Shown piece after piece: positions 1-8,900 of a stretch of 36,371 bases of DNA. The stretch covers positions 1 to 36,371 of the forward strand of contig JAYQVM010000009.1 of assembly GCA_038148435.1 (NCBI GenBank). The letters run 5' to 3'. The position numbers and the translations under genes were made by a program. The notes under the pieces are model-generated. The model made no database searches, had not been told where the DNA came from, and worked only from the letters and a program-made list of their open reading frames with translations. The stretch comes from UBA5109 sp038148435 (GTDB lineage Bacteria > Pseudomonadota > Gammaproteobacteria > Pseudomonadales > Pseudohongiellaceae). How positions within the stretch are numbered: the stretch's first letter is position 1; each line of letters opens with the position of its first letter.

Positions 1-1
1 A

Positions 2-688
2 CAGGATACCTACTCGGTTCCATGCTGGTTAGGAAGCTTTGAAGGTCAGAATTACTATCTCGGCATCACTCAGGATATCGGTTCCTCCTTTCATCCCCCC
101 CAGTTGAAACACAAGGTTTTGGTTGAAGGTCGGATACTTGCCGGTGAAAGTCTTTGTGGTGCCCAGGTGATTCATCCAGTGAAAATTTCGGTCCTGCCGG
201 AACTCAGCCCGGAATGTAATACTATCCTGCCACAGATGACGGGCATCGAACCACCACCGCATGTCCGTGGCCCTGGCCCCTCAAACCGGGGGCTTGAACC
301 ACGGGAGCGTGCTGAAGCGCCACTTGCTCCAAAAGCACCCTTTCAGGCCAAAACTTTCACCGTGCCCTTTACTTTTGACAGTCCCTACATGGTTGGGCGT
401 CAGACTGGCATCATCGACCAAGCAATCCGCTATGCCGAACAAGTGGATGCTGAACTAATTGAAGTGACCATCAATCGAGGTGCCAACTTACTATCGGATG
501 GCACTCATATGATCGAATCTAGTATGGTTATTGATGAGCGCTTCCGACGATTTAACACCATTTTCAAAGAAGCTGGCTTTCGGGAAGACCAAATCAGTAT
601 TCGTGCGGACTATACGGAAGGTCGTGGCAGCGGCGTCAATGATGATCAGCTACGCAATGTGGATATCACCGTGTATCCCGGCAACTAA
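2..688 (+). CDS. Envelope protein with OmpA-like C-terminal domain, 5'-truncated
   Basis: The reading frame is open from the left edge to a TAA at 686-688, so the start lies outside the window; 228 residues are visible. The TTG at 104 is not a convincing start because the frame continues upstream without a stop. The first half is Cys-containing and Pro-rich, with a linker (about residues 80-115) full of Pro, Arg and Glu. The last 110 residues begin FTVPFTFDS and end RNVDITVYPGN, with an alternating helix/strand pattern and a RG..LLSDG motif. That recalls the periplasmic OmpA-C peptidoglycan-binding fold in degenerate form. The role in cell-wall anchoring is inferred from this resemblance only. 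The gene runs convergent to the next minus-strand gene. Confidence 0.6.
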   Translation, partial: QDTYSVPCWLGSFEGQNYYLGITQDIGSSFHPPQLKHKVLVEGRILAGESLCGAQVIHPVKISVLPELSPECNTILPQMTGIEPPPHVRGPGPSNRGLEPRERAEAPLAPKAPFQAKTFTVPFTFDSPYMVGRQTGIIDQAIRYAEQVDAELIEVTINRGANLLSDGTHMIESSMVIDERFRRFNTIFKEAGFREDQISIRADYTEGRGSGVNDDQLRNVDITVYPGN

Positions 689-788
689 AGCGTCACTAGA
701 ACATTAACTGTCATACGTTCAGCAGATAAAAAAGTACTTGATAGCACTAACGGTGATGACGATACGAATCTTATCTGATGCATAAATT

Positions 789-2162
789 CTACAAACGTAA
801 AATAGTCTGCAGATAGGAGTAATGGCTATCCCCTTTGCCAACCAGGTTCAAGTAATCGCCGGCATGTAGCCAGGTATAACCCCCCTCAAGCGTAAGTTTG
901 CCATTCCAGACATGCCAGCGTAAGCGGGTTTCAAGTTGTGTTCCTATATAGTCTTCACCAAGACTGCCGGGGTGACGGTAACGCGTAGTTTTCCAGCCTT
1001 GTGCTTCGGCGGCCAGAGAGTAACGCTGGAGTTTCACAAAGGCGTCTATATTCTCGCGAGGAGCTATGTTAAGTAGGAGGCTTGGCGTATCAATATTGTT
1101 ACGAACAAAAGCACGGTAGGTACCGGTGGGGCCATACTCCGGTCGAGGAACACCATAAAGAGAATCGAAGCTGTTATTTTCGTCATCCAAGGGGTTTTTA
1201 TCACCACTGGCATAGTCATAGATAAAACTAAGCTGAGGCTGCCAGGGAGCATCAAAGCTAAAACCAAACTCGAGATGGGTAAACCTCGCCTGATGATTTC
1301 TAAGTGCTGAAAGTGAATCACGGGCGGGAGCATCTCCAAACTGAATCAGGTTATCAATTTCATAATGCCAGCGTGAAAGTTGTGGTCCTCGATAAAATCG
1401 CACACCAGTAGTGAGTATCTTGAGTCGTTGATTGGCTGGCTGGTCGCGATTTTCATCAAGCCCATACACATAGAGTTCATACCTGTCTGGTAGGCTAGAC
1501 AGAGCGGCCCTATAAATGCCACCCCAAAAAATCTGATTACCGGGCTCATTATCTAATCTAGGTTTATTATCCAGTGGATCACCAGAGAATCGCCTGGCTG
1601 TCGGTAGTGAATAAAACAGTTCTAAACTGGTATCTCCCTGTCCAAGTCTGGCATGTATCCCAGAAAAAGCATTTATCGTGTTGCGATAGCGGTTGCGGGC
1701 CACCAGTCGCCGCGCACCCTGATCCAGGGTAAAACGACCAATTTTAAAGAAGCCCTCATCATCTTCGCTGAAAATACCACTTAGCGGTACTGTCAAATTA
1801 AGCTGCAGTATGTCAAACGGATTGGTAGTCAAACCATCCAGAGGGGTCCCGCCATCACTAAAATAGGTGCGCATGTCGGCAAGCTCAGCTGTAAGAGTGA
1901 CACTGTCAAACTCAGCTTCCATCTTTAAGAGGTGACGCCATTCCAGCGCCTGGTCGCTGCCATCGAGACCCGCACGAAATTGTCCTTGTAGGTTCTGCAT
2001 CCTGGTTTGTTGTTCAAATTCAAAACTCAGCCAGTCAGGCAGACCAGCATGCTGTTGGGCATGCAAACCGGGAGCAAAGCCAGCAAGCAGGAAGCCGATG
2101 ACTGAAAAATTTCGACAGCACAAACGGAAATTAGTCGGAGAGATAATGAGGGTTGATAACAT
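789..2162 (-). CDS. Alginate-export (AlgE-like) family outer-membrane beta-barrel
   Basis: 457 residues. An N-terminal export signal (hydrophobic stretch IGFLLAGFAPGLHA, then QQ) is followed by alternating amphipathic strands typical of a barrel. The segment GRFTLDQGARRLVARNRYRNT with following NAFSGIHARL matches the conserved core of the alginate-export porin family, and the tail (GGYTWLHAGDYL, then a final strand ending LQTILRL) fits the family C-terminus. Homologues form substrate-specific channels; the substrate here is unknown, as no alginate or polysaccharide genes are adjacent. The annotated ATG has no good Shine-Dalgarno sequence. A TTG 13 codons in would give a more standard signal peptide, so the start is uncertain. 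A perfect 19-nt palindrome lies about 115 bp upstream. Confidence 0.75.
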   Translation of the reverse strand: MLSTLIISPTNFRLCCRNFSVIGFLLAGFAPGLHAQQHAGLPDWLSFEFEQQTRMQNLQGQFRAGLDGSDQALEWRHLLKMEAEFDSVTLTAELADMRTYFSDGGTPLDGLTTNPFDILQLNLTVPLSGIFSEDDEGFFKIGRFTLDQGARRLVARNRYRNTINAFSGIHARLGQGDTSLELFYSLPTARRFSGDPLDNKPRLDNEPGNQIFWGGIYRAALSSLPDRYELYVYGLDENRDQPANQRLKILTTGVRFYRGPQLSRWHYEIDNLIQFGDAPARDSLSALRNHQARFTHLEFGFSFDAPWQPQLSFIYDYASGDKNPLDDENNSFDSLYGVPRPEYGPTGTYRAFVRNNIDTPSLLLNIAPRENIDAFVKLQRYSLAAEAQGWKTTRYRHPGSLGEDYIGTQLETRLRWHVWNGKLTLEGGYTWLHAGDYLNLVGKGDSHYSYLQTILRL

Positions 2163-2549
2163 TGCTTATTTGATATTTTCTAATCTTCGGCTCCATCATA
2201 GGCCATATGCCACTCTTTATACCAGTCAGGCGGGGGTCGCTTTGTATGGGGTAGCAAAACTTTTTTTGTTAAGCGCTGTACACAAAATTTGTGTACTTTC
2301 GAGAATCATTTTTTCTACATGCTGATCACAATGAAATCTTGCGCAGGCTTCTATATTTGTATCAAGAATAAAAATATTCATGCATAACTTTTGCTTTCAG
2401 TGGGAACCATCTGGTTTTATCTCAGGTATTTGATGATGCGGCTGTTCTGTACGAAAGCGAGCAGGCCCATTGTAAATCAAGATCGCTTTTCACTGAAATT
2501 AGCGTATTATCCCACTCAAATTAAAAAAACGGATTGAGTTTTATACGTC
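2163..2549. other. 387-bp divergent intergenic region
   Basis: No credible gene is seen here; the short frame at 2098-2325 is the antisense of the porin signal peptide and has no support. The region is AT-rich and separates two divergent secreted-protein genes, so it must hold both promoters. The only strong structure is the palindrome at 2278-2296. I could not place a convincing -35/-10 pair for either gene. Confidence 0.6.
2278..2296. promoter_or_regulatory. Perfect 19-nt palindrome, putative operator
   Basis: GTACACAAA-A-TTTGTGTAC: nine bases each side of one central A, all nine pairs complementary. No run of T follows, so it is not a terminator. It sits in a divergent intergenic region, about 115 bp before the porin start and 254 bp before the CMD-family gene. 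That placement and symmetry fit a dimeric repressor site of TetR or GntR type. The ACAC...GTGT half-sites also recall an NrdR box, but the spacing is 15 rather than 16 and no nrd gene is near. Confidence 0.5.
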
Positions 2550-3224
2550 ATGAAAAATCTTATAAAAGTAACAAGCTTCATATTCTTTATTCTTTTCGCA
2601 GCCAGTTTGGTAAATGCACAAATAGCTGAACGGAACCTTCCACCCGATATTGATCCTGAATCATTATCCAGACTTCCATTCCTGCTAAAGGACTCATTCA
2701 GCGAAGAAGACCAGCTTATTTTTGAGGCCATCAATGGCGCTAATACAAACACCCCAAGAATGGGACCGCCTAGCAATTCCATCTACAGTATCAAGGCTGC
2801 TGGTCCTTATGACGCCATGAATCAAGCCTTGAGAATCAATGGTAATCTGGACCGACAGGTATTTGAAATCTCTACCCTGGTGCCTGCCCGTGAATACAAC
2901 TCACGTTACGAATGGACAGTGCATGAAAGAGGTGCCCGGCAGGCAGGTGTGACTGATAACGTCATTGATGCGATCAAATATGAAAGACCGACAGACGGTT
3001 TGCCCGGGCGGGATGCGACCCTCATCGAATATGCTCGTGCCTTATTACTTGGCGATCATCAGGTTCCTTCTGCGCTGTTTTCCCGTATGGTCAATTTATT
3101 TGGCCGAGAAGGTACTATAGAAATCACTATGGTCATTGGTGACTACACGATGACAGCCATGCTTCTGAACGCAGTGGATCAGCATTTGCCTGAAGGCACC
3201 GAATCAACATTACCAGTAGACTGA
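2550..3224 (+). CDS. Exported carboxymuconolactone decarboxylase (CMD/AhpD-like) family protein
   Basis: 224 residues. The first 24 form a signal peptide (KNLIKVTSFIFFILFAASLVNA|Q). Residues about 100-200 show the CMD pattern: LVPAREYNSRYEWTVHERG with AGVTDNVIDAI, then ATLIEYARALL and GREGTIEITMVIGDYTMTAMLLNA. The CxxC pair of AhpD-type peroxidase partners is absent (no Cys in the YEW..H..GA helix), so a thiol peroxidase role is unlikely. It is closer to gamma-carboxymuconolactone decarboxylase-like proteins of unknown substrate. Export to the periplasm is unusual for the fold, though secreted versions occur in marine gammaproteobacteria. It is divergent from the porin gene and may share its regulator. 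Confidence 0.8.
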   Translation: MKNLIKVTSFIFFILFAASLVNAQIAERNLPPDIDPESLSRLPFLLKDSFSEEDQLIFEAINGANTNTPRMGPPSNSIYSIKAAGPYDAMNQALRINGNLDRQVFEISTLVPAREYNSRYEWTVHERGARQAGVTDNVIDAIKYERPTDGLPGRDATLIEYARALLLGDHQVPSALFSRMVNLFGREGTIEITMVIGDYTMTAMLLNAVDQHLPEGTESTLPVD

Positions 3225-3292
3225 TTGCTAGGGTTAATTTAATGGATTTACTTGCATACTGATGCCCGCTCTAGCAAAAAGCGAACAACAGT

Positions 3293-5173
3293 TTATTGCC
3301 CATCCTCCAGTGATTCGCTGGCGCTTAACCATTCTTCTTCCAGTTTATTGATCTCAGACAGCAGCTGGCCGCGCTCCTGCAACAAGTCACCAAGCTCCTG
3401 TTTACGTTCATCCTCATAAATTGTTGCATCCTGTAGCTGCCGCTCAAGCTGAGTCAGCCTGCCCTGTTGATGAAGTAGACTTTTTTCCAGATGGGTGACT
3501 CGCTCACGAAGGGATTTTTGCGCCTGTCTCATTAAGGCAGCCTCCTGCCTGAGTCCTTTTTTACTGGCTTTGGGCTGTTTGGGTTCACTGCGCTTTGATT
3601 GCCGCATATCACTGCTCAAGAGGAGCCGTTCATAATCATCCAAGTCACCCTCGAAGAATTCCAGCTTGCCATCCTTGACCAGTAAAAACTGATCCACTGT
3701 GTTAGCCAGCAGATGACGGTCATGGGATACTAGTATCAGAGCACCGGAAAATTCCTGCAGGCCAATGGTCAGGCTATGGCACATTTCGAGGTCCAGATGG
3801 TTGGTCGGCTCATCCAGCAAGAGAAGATTGGGTTTCTGCCAGACCACACGGGCCAAAGCCAGCCGCGACTTCTCACCCCCTGAAAAATGTGTAATCGCCT
3901 CACTTCCCCTGTCGCCCTGAAAATCGAAGCCTCCCAGAAAGTTTCTGATTTCCTGCTCGCGGGCTTTTTCATCCAGTGCCTGAATCAGCTGCATGGGCGT
4001 GGCAGCCGGATCCAGCTCATCAACCTGATGCTGGGCGAAATAGGCCAGCTGCAGGTGATCCGAGCGATTGATCTCCCCGGCCAGTAGGGGCAGCTTGCCG
4101 GCCAGTGTTTTCAGCAGCGTGGATTTACCCTGGCCATTTTTCCCAAGCAGGCCAATGCGTGCCTGTGCATTTATGTTCATGGAAAAGTTCTGAATCAAAG
4201 CTTCTGTGTAGCCAATGGCAATTTCCTTGCAATTGATCAACGTGGCTGGCTGTTTTCGCGGCTCCAGGAAATGGAAATGAAAGGGGGAATCGATATGTGC
4301 CGGCGCAATATCCACCATCCGTGACAACTCCTTCAGGCGACTTTGAGCCTGTCGCGCTTTTGATGCCTTGGCACGAAAACGTCTGACAAAATCTTCAATC
4401 TCCTGCTTGCGACGCTGCTGCTTCTCATACTCAGCTTGCAGTCTTGCCTGCCTCTCGGCTTTCTGTTGCTCGTAGTCGCTGTAATTACCCCGGTACAGGA
4501 TGAGTTTCTTATTCTCGAAACTGACAATGTGACTCACCACCGTATCCAGAAAACTGCGATCGTGTGATATCAGTAGCAGGGTTCCTGAATAGCGCAGGAG
4601 CCATTGCTGCAACCAGAAGGTCGCCTCCAGATCCAGGTGGTTAGTTGGCTCATCCAGCAGCAGAAGATCCGAGGGGGTCATCAGAGCCTGCGCCAGGTTC
4701 AGGCGTATGCGCCAGCCACCGGAAAAGTCGGTAACAGAACGCTTAAAATCTTCCGGCGCAAAGCCCAGACCAGAGAGTAACTGCTCGGCACGATTACGGA
4801 TCGTCCAGCCCTGATGCAGATCCATGTCTCCATGCAGACGCGCAAGCGCTGGATCATCCTGGGCCTCTTCGGCAGCCAGCACTTGCTTTTCAATAAGGCG
4901 AAACCATGTATCGCCATCAATCACATAGTCCAGCGCAGAGCTGGTGCTGGCGGCTGTTTCCTGTCGCATCTGTGCCTTACGCAACTCAGCGGGAAAAGCA
5001 AGATCACCGGCATCTGCAGCAAGCTCTCCCATCAAGAGACGGAACAAACTGGTCTTGCCGCTACCATTTCGCCCGATAATGCCGACTTTCTGGCCGGCAT
5101 AAATATTCAGATCGGCCTGATCGAGCAAGAGCTGCGTGCCCCGTCGCAGGGAGATTTGTTGCAGGGAAATCAT
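3293..5173 (-). CDS. yheS: ABC-F family ATPase YheS
   Basis: 626 residues, close to E. coli YheS (637) and similar along its length. There are two ABC domains in one chain with no membrane segment. The first has Walker A GRNGSGKT at 34-41, signature FSGGW at 150-154 and DEPTNHLD at 174-181. The second has GKNGQGKS at 344-351, FSGGEKS at 430-436 and DEPTNHLD at 454-461. The inter-domain linker (about 235-290) is basic and helical, like the P-site tRNA interaction motif of ABC-F proteins, and residues from about 540 form a charged coiled coil. ABC-F proteins bind the ribosomal E site and rescue or tune translation. It lies 46 bp downstream of the beta-propeller gene on the same strand and may be co-transcribed with it. 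Confidence 0.93.
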   Translation of the reverse strand: MISLQQISLRRGTQLLLDQADLNIYAGQKVGIIGRNGSGKTSLFRLLMGELAADAGDLAFPAELRKAQMRQETAASTSSALDYVIDGDTWFRLIEKQVLAAEEAQDDPALARLHGDMDLHQGWTIRNRAEQLLSGLGFAPEDFKRSVTDFSGGWRIRLNLAQALMTPSDLLLLDEPTNHLDLEATFWLQQWLLRYSGTLLLISHDRSFLDTVVSHIVSFENKKLILYRGNYSDYEQQKAERQARLQAEYEKQQRRKQEIEDFVRRFRAKASKARQAQSRLKELSRMVDIAPAHIDSPFHFHFLEPRKQPATLINCKEIAIGYTEALIQNFSMNINAQARIGLLGKNGQGKSTLLKTLAGKLPLLAGEINRSDHLQLAYFAQHQVDELDPAATPMQLIQALDEKAREQEIRNFLGGFDFQGDRGSEAITHFSGGEKSRLALARVVWQKPNLLLLDEPTNHLDLEMCHSLTIGLQEFSGALILVSHDRHLLANTVDQFLLVKDGKLEFFEGDLDDYERLLLSSDMRQSKRSEPKQPKASKKGLRQEAALMRQAQKSLRERVTHLEKSLLHQQGRLTQLERQLQDATIYEDERKQELGDLLQERGQLLSEINKLEEEWLSASESLEDGQ

Positions 5174-5219
5174 AGAAGGTAAGGCAAATCAGAAACCGGC
5201 TGGCTGTTCAGTAAGTCGT

Positions 5220-6176
5220 TTATTGCAACAGGTAAACCGCTAGGTCCCCAGATAGCGATGAGGGCAGCAAGGCACCATCACCACCGATGCTCAGCTGATG
5301 ACCAAAGGCCTCCACTTTGCCGACAAAACTGCCGTCCTGTAGGTCGATCTGGAGTATGACTGACTCAGCCATCGACATGCCACGCGGCTCGGCACTGAGA
5401 TACAGCTTGCCATCGGGAGCAAAGTCGATGCTGATGGGTCGTCCGCTGTAATCCCACTGTTTAATGAATTCACCCTGCGGCGTAAAAATCTGAATACGCC
5501 CGTTTTCGCGGTCAGCCACATAAACGGTACCGTCAGGTGCTACTGCCAGGCTATGCGGCAGATTGAACTCCCCGGGCTGTGTGCCCCGCTGCCCCCATTC
5601 ACGTAGCTTGTTGCCTTGCGCATCAAAGACCACAATACGACCATTCGCGTAGCCATCCGCCACATAAATCAGACCATCCGGTCCAAAAGCAATATCCGCC
5701 GTGCCACGCTGAATACGGCTGATAGCCGGCACATCACCAACACTGATTTGCATCAACTGCTCACCCTGCGGTGAAAATTTATAGATCATTGAGGTCGTGG
5801 CATCGACCGTCCAGACATTGCCTTCAGGGTCAAGGCGCACGCTGTGCGGATAGGCGAAAAGCCCACCCCCGAAGGTGCGCAGCACATTGCCCTGCCGGTC
5901 TATCACTACCACGGGGTCATAGTCCGAATTGCGCTGGAACAGATACAGATTTCCCTCGGCATCACCGGCCACCGCGGAGATGCGCTCCAACGCCATCGGC
6001 GGATTCAGGCTGATATCGATACGCTGCACCGGTAAGGCAGATGTCGATGCCACGGCTGCCCGGTAAATATAGTCATTGCCGTCATCTGGCCCGAAGATTT
6101 CATCATCAACCTGGGCACTTAGCAAGCAGGGCAATAAGCCCAACAGCGCACAGCAGACTTTAGTTTTCAGCATCAT
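5220..6176 (-). CDS. Secreted NHL-repeat six-bladed beta-propeller, peptidyl-amidating-lyase-like
   Basis: 318 residues with an N-terminal signal peptide (KTKVCCALLGLLPCLLSA|Q). NHL-type repeats run through the chain: DPEGNVWTVD at 116-125, GPDGLIYVADGYANGRIVVF at 165-184 and APDGTVYVADRENGRIQIF at 213-231. The ADGY.N.RIV.F and ADREN.RIQ.F blocks, and the PHS motifs at 110-112 and 207-209, closely recall animal peptidyl-alpha-hydroxyglycine alpha-amidating lyase (PAL). PAL uses propeller histidines to bind zinc. Whether this protein cleaves hydroxyglycine-type substrates is not known; no monooxygenase partner is adjacent. It is probably the first gene of a unit with yheS. Confidence 0.82.
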   Translation of the reverse strand: MMLKTKVCCALLGLLPCLLSAQVDDEIFGPDDGNDYIYRAAVASTSALPVQRIDISLNPPMALERISAVAGDAEGNLYLFQRNSDYDPVVVIDRQGNVLRTFGGGLFAYPHSVRLDPEGNVWTVDATTSMIYKFSPQGEQLMQISVGDVPAISRIQRGTADIAFGPDGLIYVADGYANGRIVVFDAQGNKLREWGQRGTQPGEFNLPHSLAVAPDGTVYVADRENGRIQIFTPQGEFIKQWDYSGRPISIDFAPDGKLYLSAEPRGMSMAESVILQIDLQDGSFVGKVEAFGHQLSIGGDGALLPSSLSGDLAVYLLQ

Positions 6177-6329
6177 CTACTTACCACTTGCGGCACAAGA
6201 TCAATGCGCCATACTATCCCGCCCGCCTAGGAGCTGTCTATTCTTCCCTATCTGAATTGAGGTCGACTGAGTTGAATATTTGATTGAAGCAACCATATTA
6301 ACAACAACAAACCTTTATGTAGTTGGAGC

Positions 6330-6521
6330 ATGACACGCAACGAAAATTTTGATCAGTTTCAGGAGGCCCTTAATCAGCAGCTATGGCAAATCCAGCAGCT
6401 TACAGAGCTGTCTCAAGTCACTAAAGATGAGGATGCCCTCAATGACATCCGCTTCTACCTGCATGTGGAAGAAGGGAAACTCAAGCTAATGCTGAGCAAG
6501 TACAGGCATTATCTCCATTAG
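6330..6521 (+). CDS. Small hypothetical helical protein (63 aa)
   Basis: Not recognised. The ATG is preceded by TTGGAG, a Shine-Dalgarno core lying unusually close (one base) to the start. The product is acidic, Gln-rich and predicted helical throughout (FDQFQEALNQQLWQIQQL, then KDEDALNDIRFYLHVEEGKLKLMLSKYRHYLH), with no membrane segment or signal. Such composition suits a small soluble, perhaps dimeric, accessory protein. It stands alone between two larger genes on different strands, with a separate promoter for the downstream gene, so no operon partner helps. Confidence 0.5.
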   Translation: MTRNENFDQFQEALNQQLWQIQQLTELSQVTKDEDALNDIRFYLHVEEGKLKLMLSKYRHYLH

Positions 6522-6602
6522 GCCGAGGGCATAAATGCCGACCGATGAGCAGTCTGTGCTAGAGCACAATTCTGTAATCAATAAGGAAATCACTCTAAGC
6601 AC

Positions 6603-6631
6603 CTGACATCAAGTCACGGTATAACTACAAT
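6603..6631 (+). promoter_or_regulatory. Sigma70-type promoter for the CBM9/DUF5916 gene
   Basis: CTGACA (6603-6608) and TACAAT (6626-6631) are separated by exactly 17 bp, each one base from the sigma70 consensus. A 7-bp inverted repeat (CTGACAT at 6603-6609, ATGTCAG at 6633-6639) brackets the core promoter and could be an operator. Transcription would start near 6638, giving a leader of about 60 nt before the TTG start. Confidence 0.65.
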
Positions 6632-6697
6632 AATGTCAGTTAATTTTATGCCACCCCTTTATTCTGGGCCTCTGGCAAAAAATCGGAGAGCTACGTC

Positions 6698-8884
6698 TTG
6701 GCCCGAGCCGCCCAATTAACCCCGAGCGTTTTGCTGTGCTTTGCTGCCATCAGTCAACTGCAAGCTCAGACCGTTGATCTCAACGACAAGCGCTTTGATA
6801 TCCCGCGAGTTATACAAGAGCCACGTGTTGATGGCGTCCTGTCTCCCGGAGAATGGAATGCAGCTATCGTGATCGATGATCTAGTGGAATCGGTACCTGT
6901 CGAATTTTCTGCTCCTGATGAGCGTACCGTGTTTCGGTTGATGTATACCGAAGATGCCCTCTACGTTGCGATCTATGCTTATGATGATCCCAATAATCTG
7001 ACTGCCAATGTCTTGCGCCATGAAACCTCGCTTCGTTGGGATGACCGCGCCGGTATCATGATCGACCCCTTCAATAATAAACGCAGTGGTTACTACTTTC
7101 TGACAAATCCTAATGGAGTCAGGCATGAAGCCATCTTTACCAGTGCAACTAGTCAATCTTTTGACTGGGCAACCATCTGGAATGCGGATGCCAAAGTGGT
7201 AGAGGATGGCTGGACAGCAGAAATGGAAATCCCCTTCAAGAGCCTAACCTTCGACCCACAAAACGAGACCTGGGGAGTCAATTTTATTCGTGAGCAGATG
7301 TCTAGCCAGTCTGCCATGGCCTGGTATACGTATAATGGCCAGCAGAACCCTGCTTCTTCAGGAGAAATGTCCGGCTTCCGTGACCTCAACCAGGGGCTGG
7401 GCCTCGACCTGATTCCATCCTTTAGTACCGACTACCGGCAAAACCATGTTTCCAATGCTGCGGATTCGTATCTCAATCCGTCGTTCGACATGACCTACAA
7501 GCTTTCATCGTCGATGAATCTGACCCTGACTTGGAATACCGACTTTGCCGCTACCGAGGTCGATGACATCCAGCTAGACCTGGACCGCTTCAGTGTTCGC
7601 CTGCCGGAAAAGCGTTCATTCTTTCTTACCGATATGGATATATTTCAGTTCGGCAGCAGCGTCAGTCGTTTTAACAATAGTACGCAGGATCCATTTAATT
7701 CAAGGAATATCGGTCTGAGTGATGACGGTGCCCAGGTCGACCTTACAGGCGGAGCCAAGCTGAGTGGTCGCGTTGCCGGTTTTGATGTCGGCACCCTAAT
7801 TATCCGTCAGGAAAAGCACAACACGATTGATCCTACCAATATCTATATCGGCAGGGTGAAACGCACAGTCCTGTCACAATCGGAGCTAGGAGCAATTTTC
7901 ACCGAGGGCGACCCCTCCTCCAACGACAGCAGCTCAACCATCGGACTTGATTTCACTTATCGTAACACTCAGCTGCCTAATAACCGTACCATAGTCTCTA
8001 ATTTATGGGCGCAACAGACAGACAACCCTGGTTTGAACGGACAGGACAGCGCTTGGTATATAGATTTCGACTTTCCCTCCAATGACTCCTGGTACTTCAG
8101 TGCCAGAATCGAAGAAGTCGGGGAAAATTTTGATCCGCGCCTGGGCTTTTCCAACCGTAGCGGTGCCCGACAACTCTATGGTGTTTTAGGCAATAACTGG
8201 ATATTTAGAAATCGCCCCTACCTGCAAAAAATTTCGTCCAGCTTGAGCGCAATTCAATATAACTATCTCGACAACAATGATCTGCAGAACAAGATAGTTT
8301 ACTGGAATATGATTACGGCCGAGAGTCGGACCGGCGACGAAGTACAGATCAATATTAGTGACCAGATACAAGTATTGCGTCCCGGCGAACGAGCACCATT
8401 GGCCCGGCTCGGCGTGGTTATTCCACCCGGACAGTATGACTACACACGTTATCAGTTAAACCTGTCTTCCAGTGAGGCGCGTCCCTTTTCTGCATCGCTC
8501 AACAGTACTGTTGGCGACTACTATAATGGCCGCAGCTGGGAATCAACCGCAGGGGTCAACTGGAAACCCAATGCTAATCTCTCTTTTGACTTTTCCTACG
8601 AATACACTAAGTACGATATGCCACAGAAGACCATAGATACCAGAGTTGTCGAGTTCGAAAATGTCATCACTTTCAGCCCTTCACTGTCCGTCGTCAACCT
8701 GCTTCAGTATGAAAATGTTTCTGATACGATCGGTTTTAATTCACGCTTACGCTGGAACCTACAATCTGGCCAGGATATCTGGTTTGTGCTGGGACATGGT
8801 ATGCGCGATGAGGATGAGGACGGCGACTTTACCGATCTGGAAACCACCGCCACTTTTAAAGTCCGATATACCTTCAGATACTGA
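6698..8884 (+). CDS. CBM9-like / DUF5916 outer-membrane protein
   Basis: 728 residues. The start is a TTG: GGAGAG lies seven bases upstream, no in-frame ATG exists, and an in-frame stop lies at 6641-6643. A signal peptide (VLLCFAAISQLQA|Q) leads into a CBM9-like beta-sandwich at about 35-230 (VDGVLSPGEWNAA, then LYVAIYAYDDPNN, DGWTAEMEIPFKSL, WGVNFIRE). The remaining 480 residues are amphipathic beta strands ending TFKVRYTFRY, a barrel with a terminal aromatic; this is the DUF5916 architecture. LPEKRSFFL is a typical DUF5916 motif. Homologues are common in marine Bacteroidetes and gammaproteobacteria and are thought to bind polymers at the cell surface. The ligand is unknown. Confidence 0.85.
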   Translation: MARAAQLTPSVLLCFAAISQLQAQTVDLNDKRFDIPRVIQEPRVDGVLSPGEWNAAIVIDDLVESVPVEFSAPDERTVFRLMYTEDALYVAIYAYDDPNNLTANVLRHETSLRWDDRAGIMIDPFNNKRSGYYFLTNPNGVRHEAIFTSATSQSFDWATIWNADAKVVEDGWTAEMEIPFKSLTFDPQNETWGVNFIREQMSSQSAMAWYTYNGQQNPASSGEMSGFRDLNQGLGLDLIPSFSTDYRQNHVSNAADSYLNPSFDMTYKLSSSMNLTLTWNTDFAATEVDDIQLDLDRFSVRLPEKRSFFLTDMDIFQFGSSVSRFNNSTQDPFNSRNIGLSDDGAQVDLTGGAKLSGRVAGFDVGTLIIRQEKHNTIDPTNIYIGRVKRTVLSQSELGAIFTEGDPSSNDSSSTIGLDFTYRNTQLPNNRTIVSNLWAQQTDNPGLNGQDSAWYIDFDFPSNDSWYFSARIEEVGENFDPRLGFSNRSGARQLYGVLGNNWIFRNRPYLQKISSSLSAIQYNYLDNNDLQNKIVYWNMITAESRTGDEVQINISDQIQVLRPGERAPLARLGVVIPPGQYDYTRYQLNLSSSEARPFSASLNSTVGDYYNGRSWESTAGVNWKPNANLSFDFSYEYTKYDMPQKTIDTRVVEFENVITFSPSLSVVNLLQYENVSDTIGFNSRLRWNLQSGQDIWFVLGHGMRDEDEDGDFTDLETTATFKVRYTFRY

Positions 8885-8900
8885 AACGCTGCTAGCAAAA

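Noticed and set aside
3887..4087. Plus-strand ORFs inside yheS, asmA and the barrel genes
   Set aside because: They are antisense or out-of-frame readings of strongly supported genes, with no ribosome sites or recognisable products.
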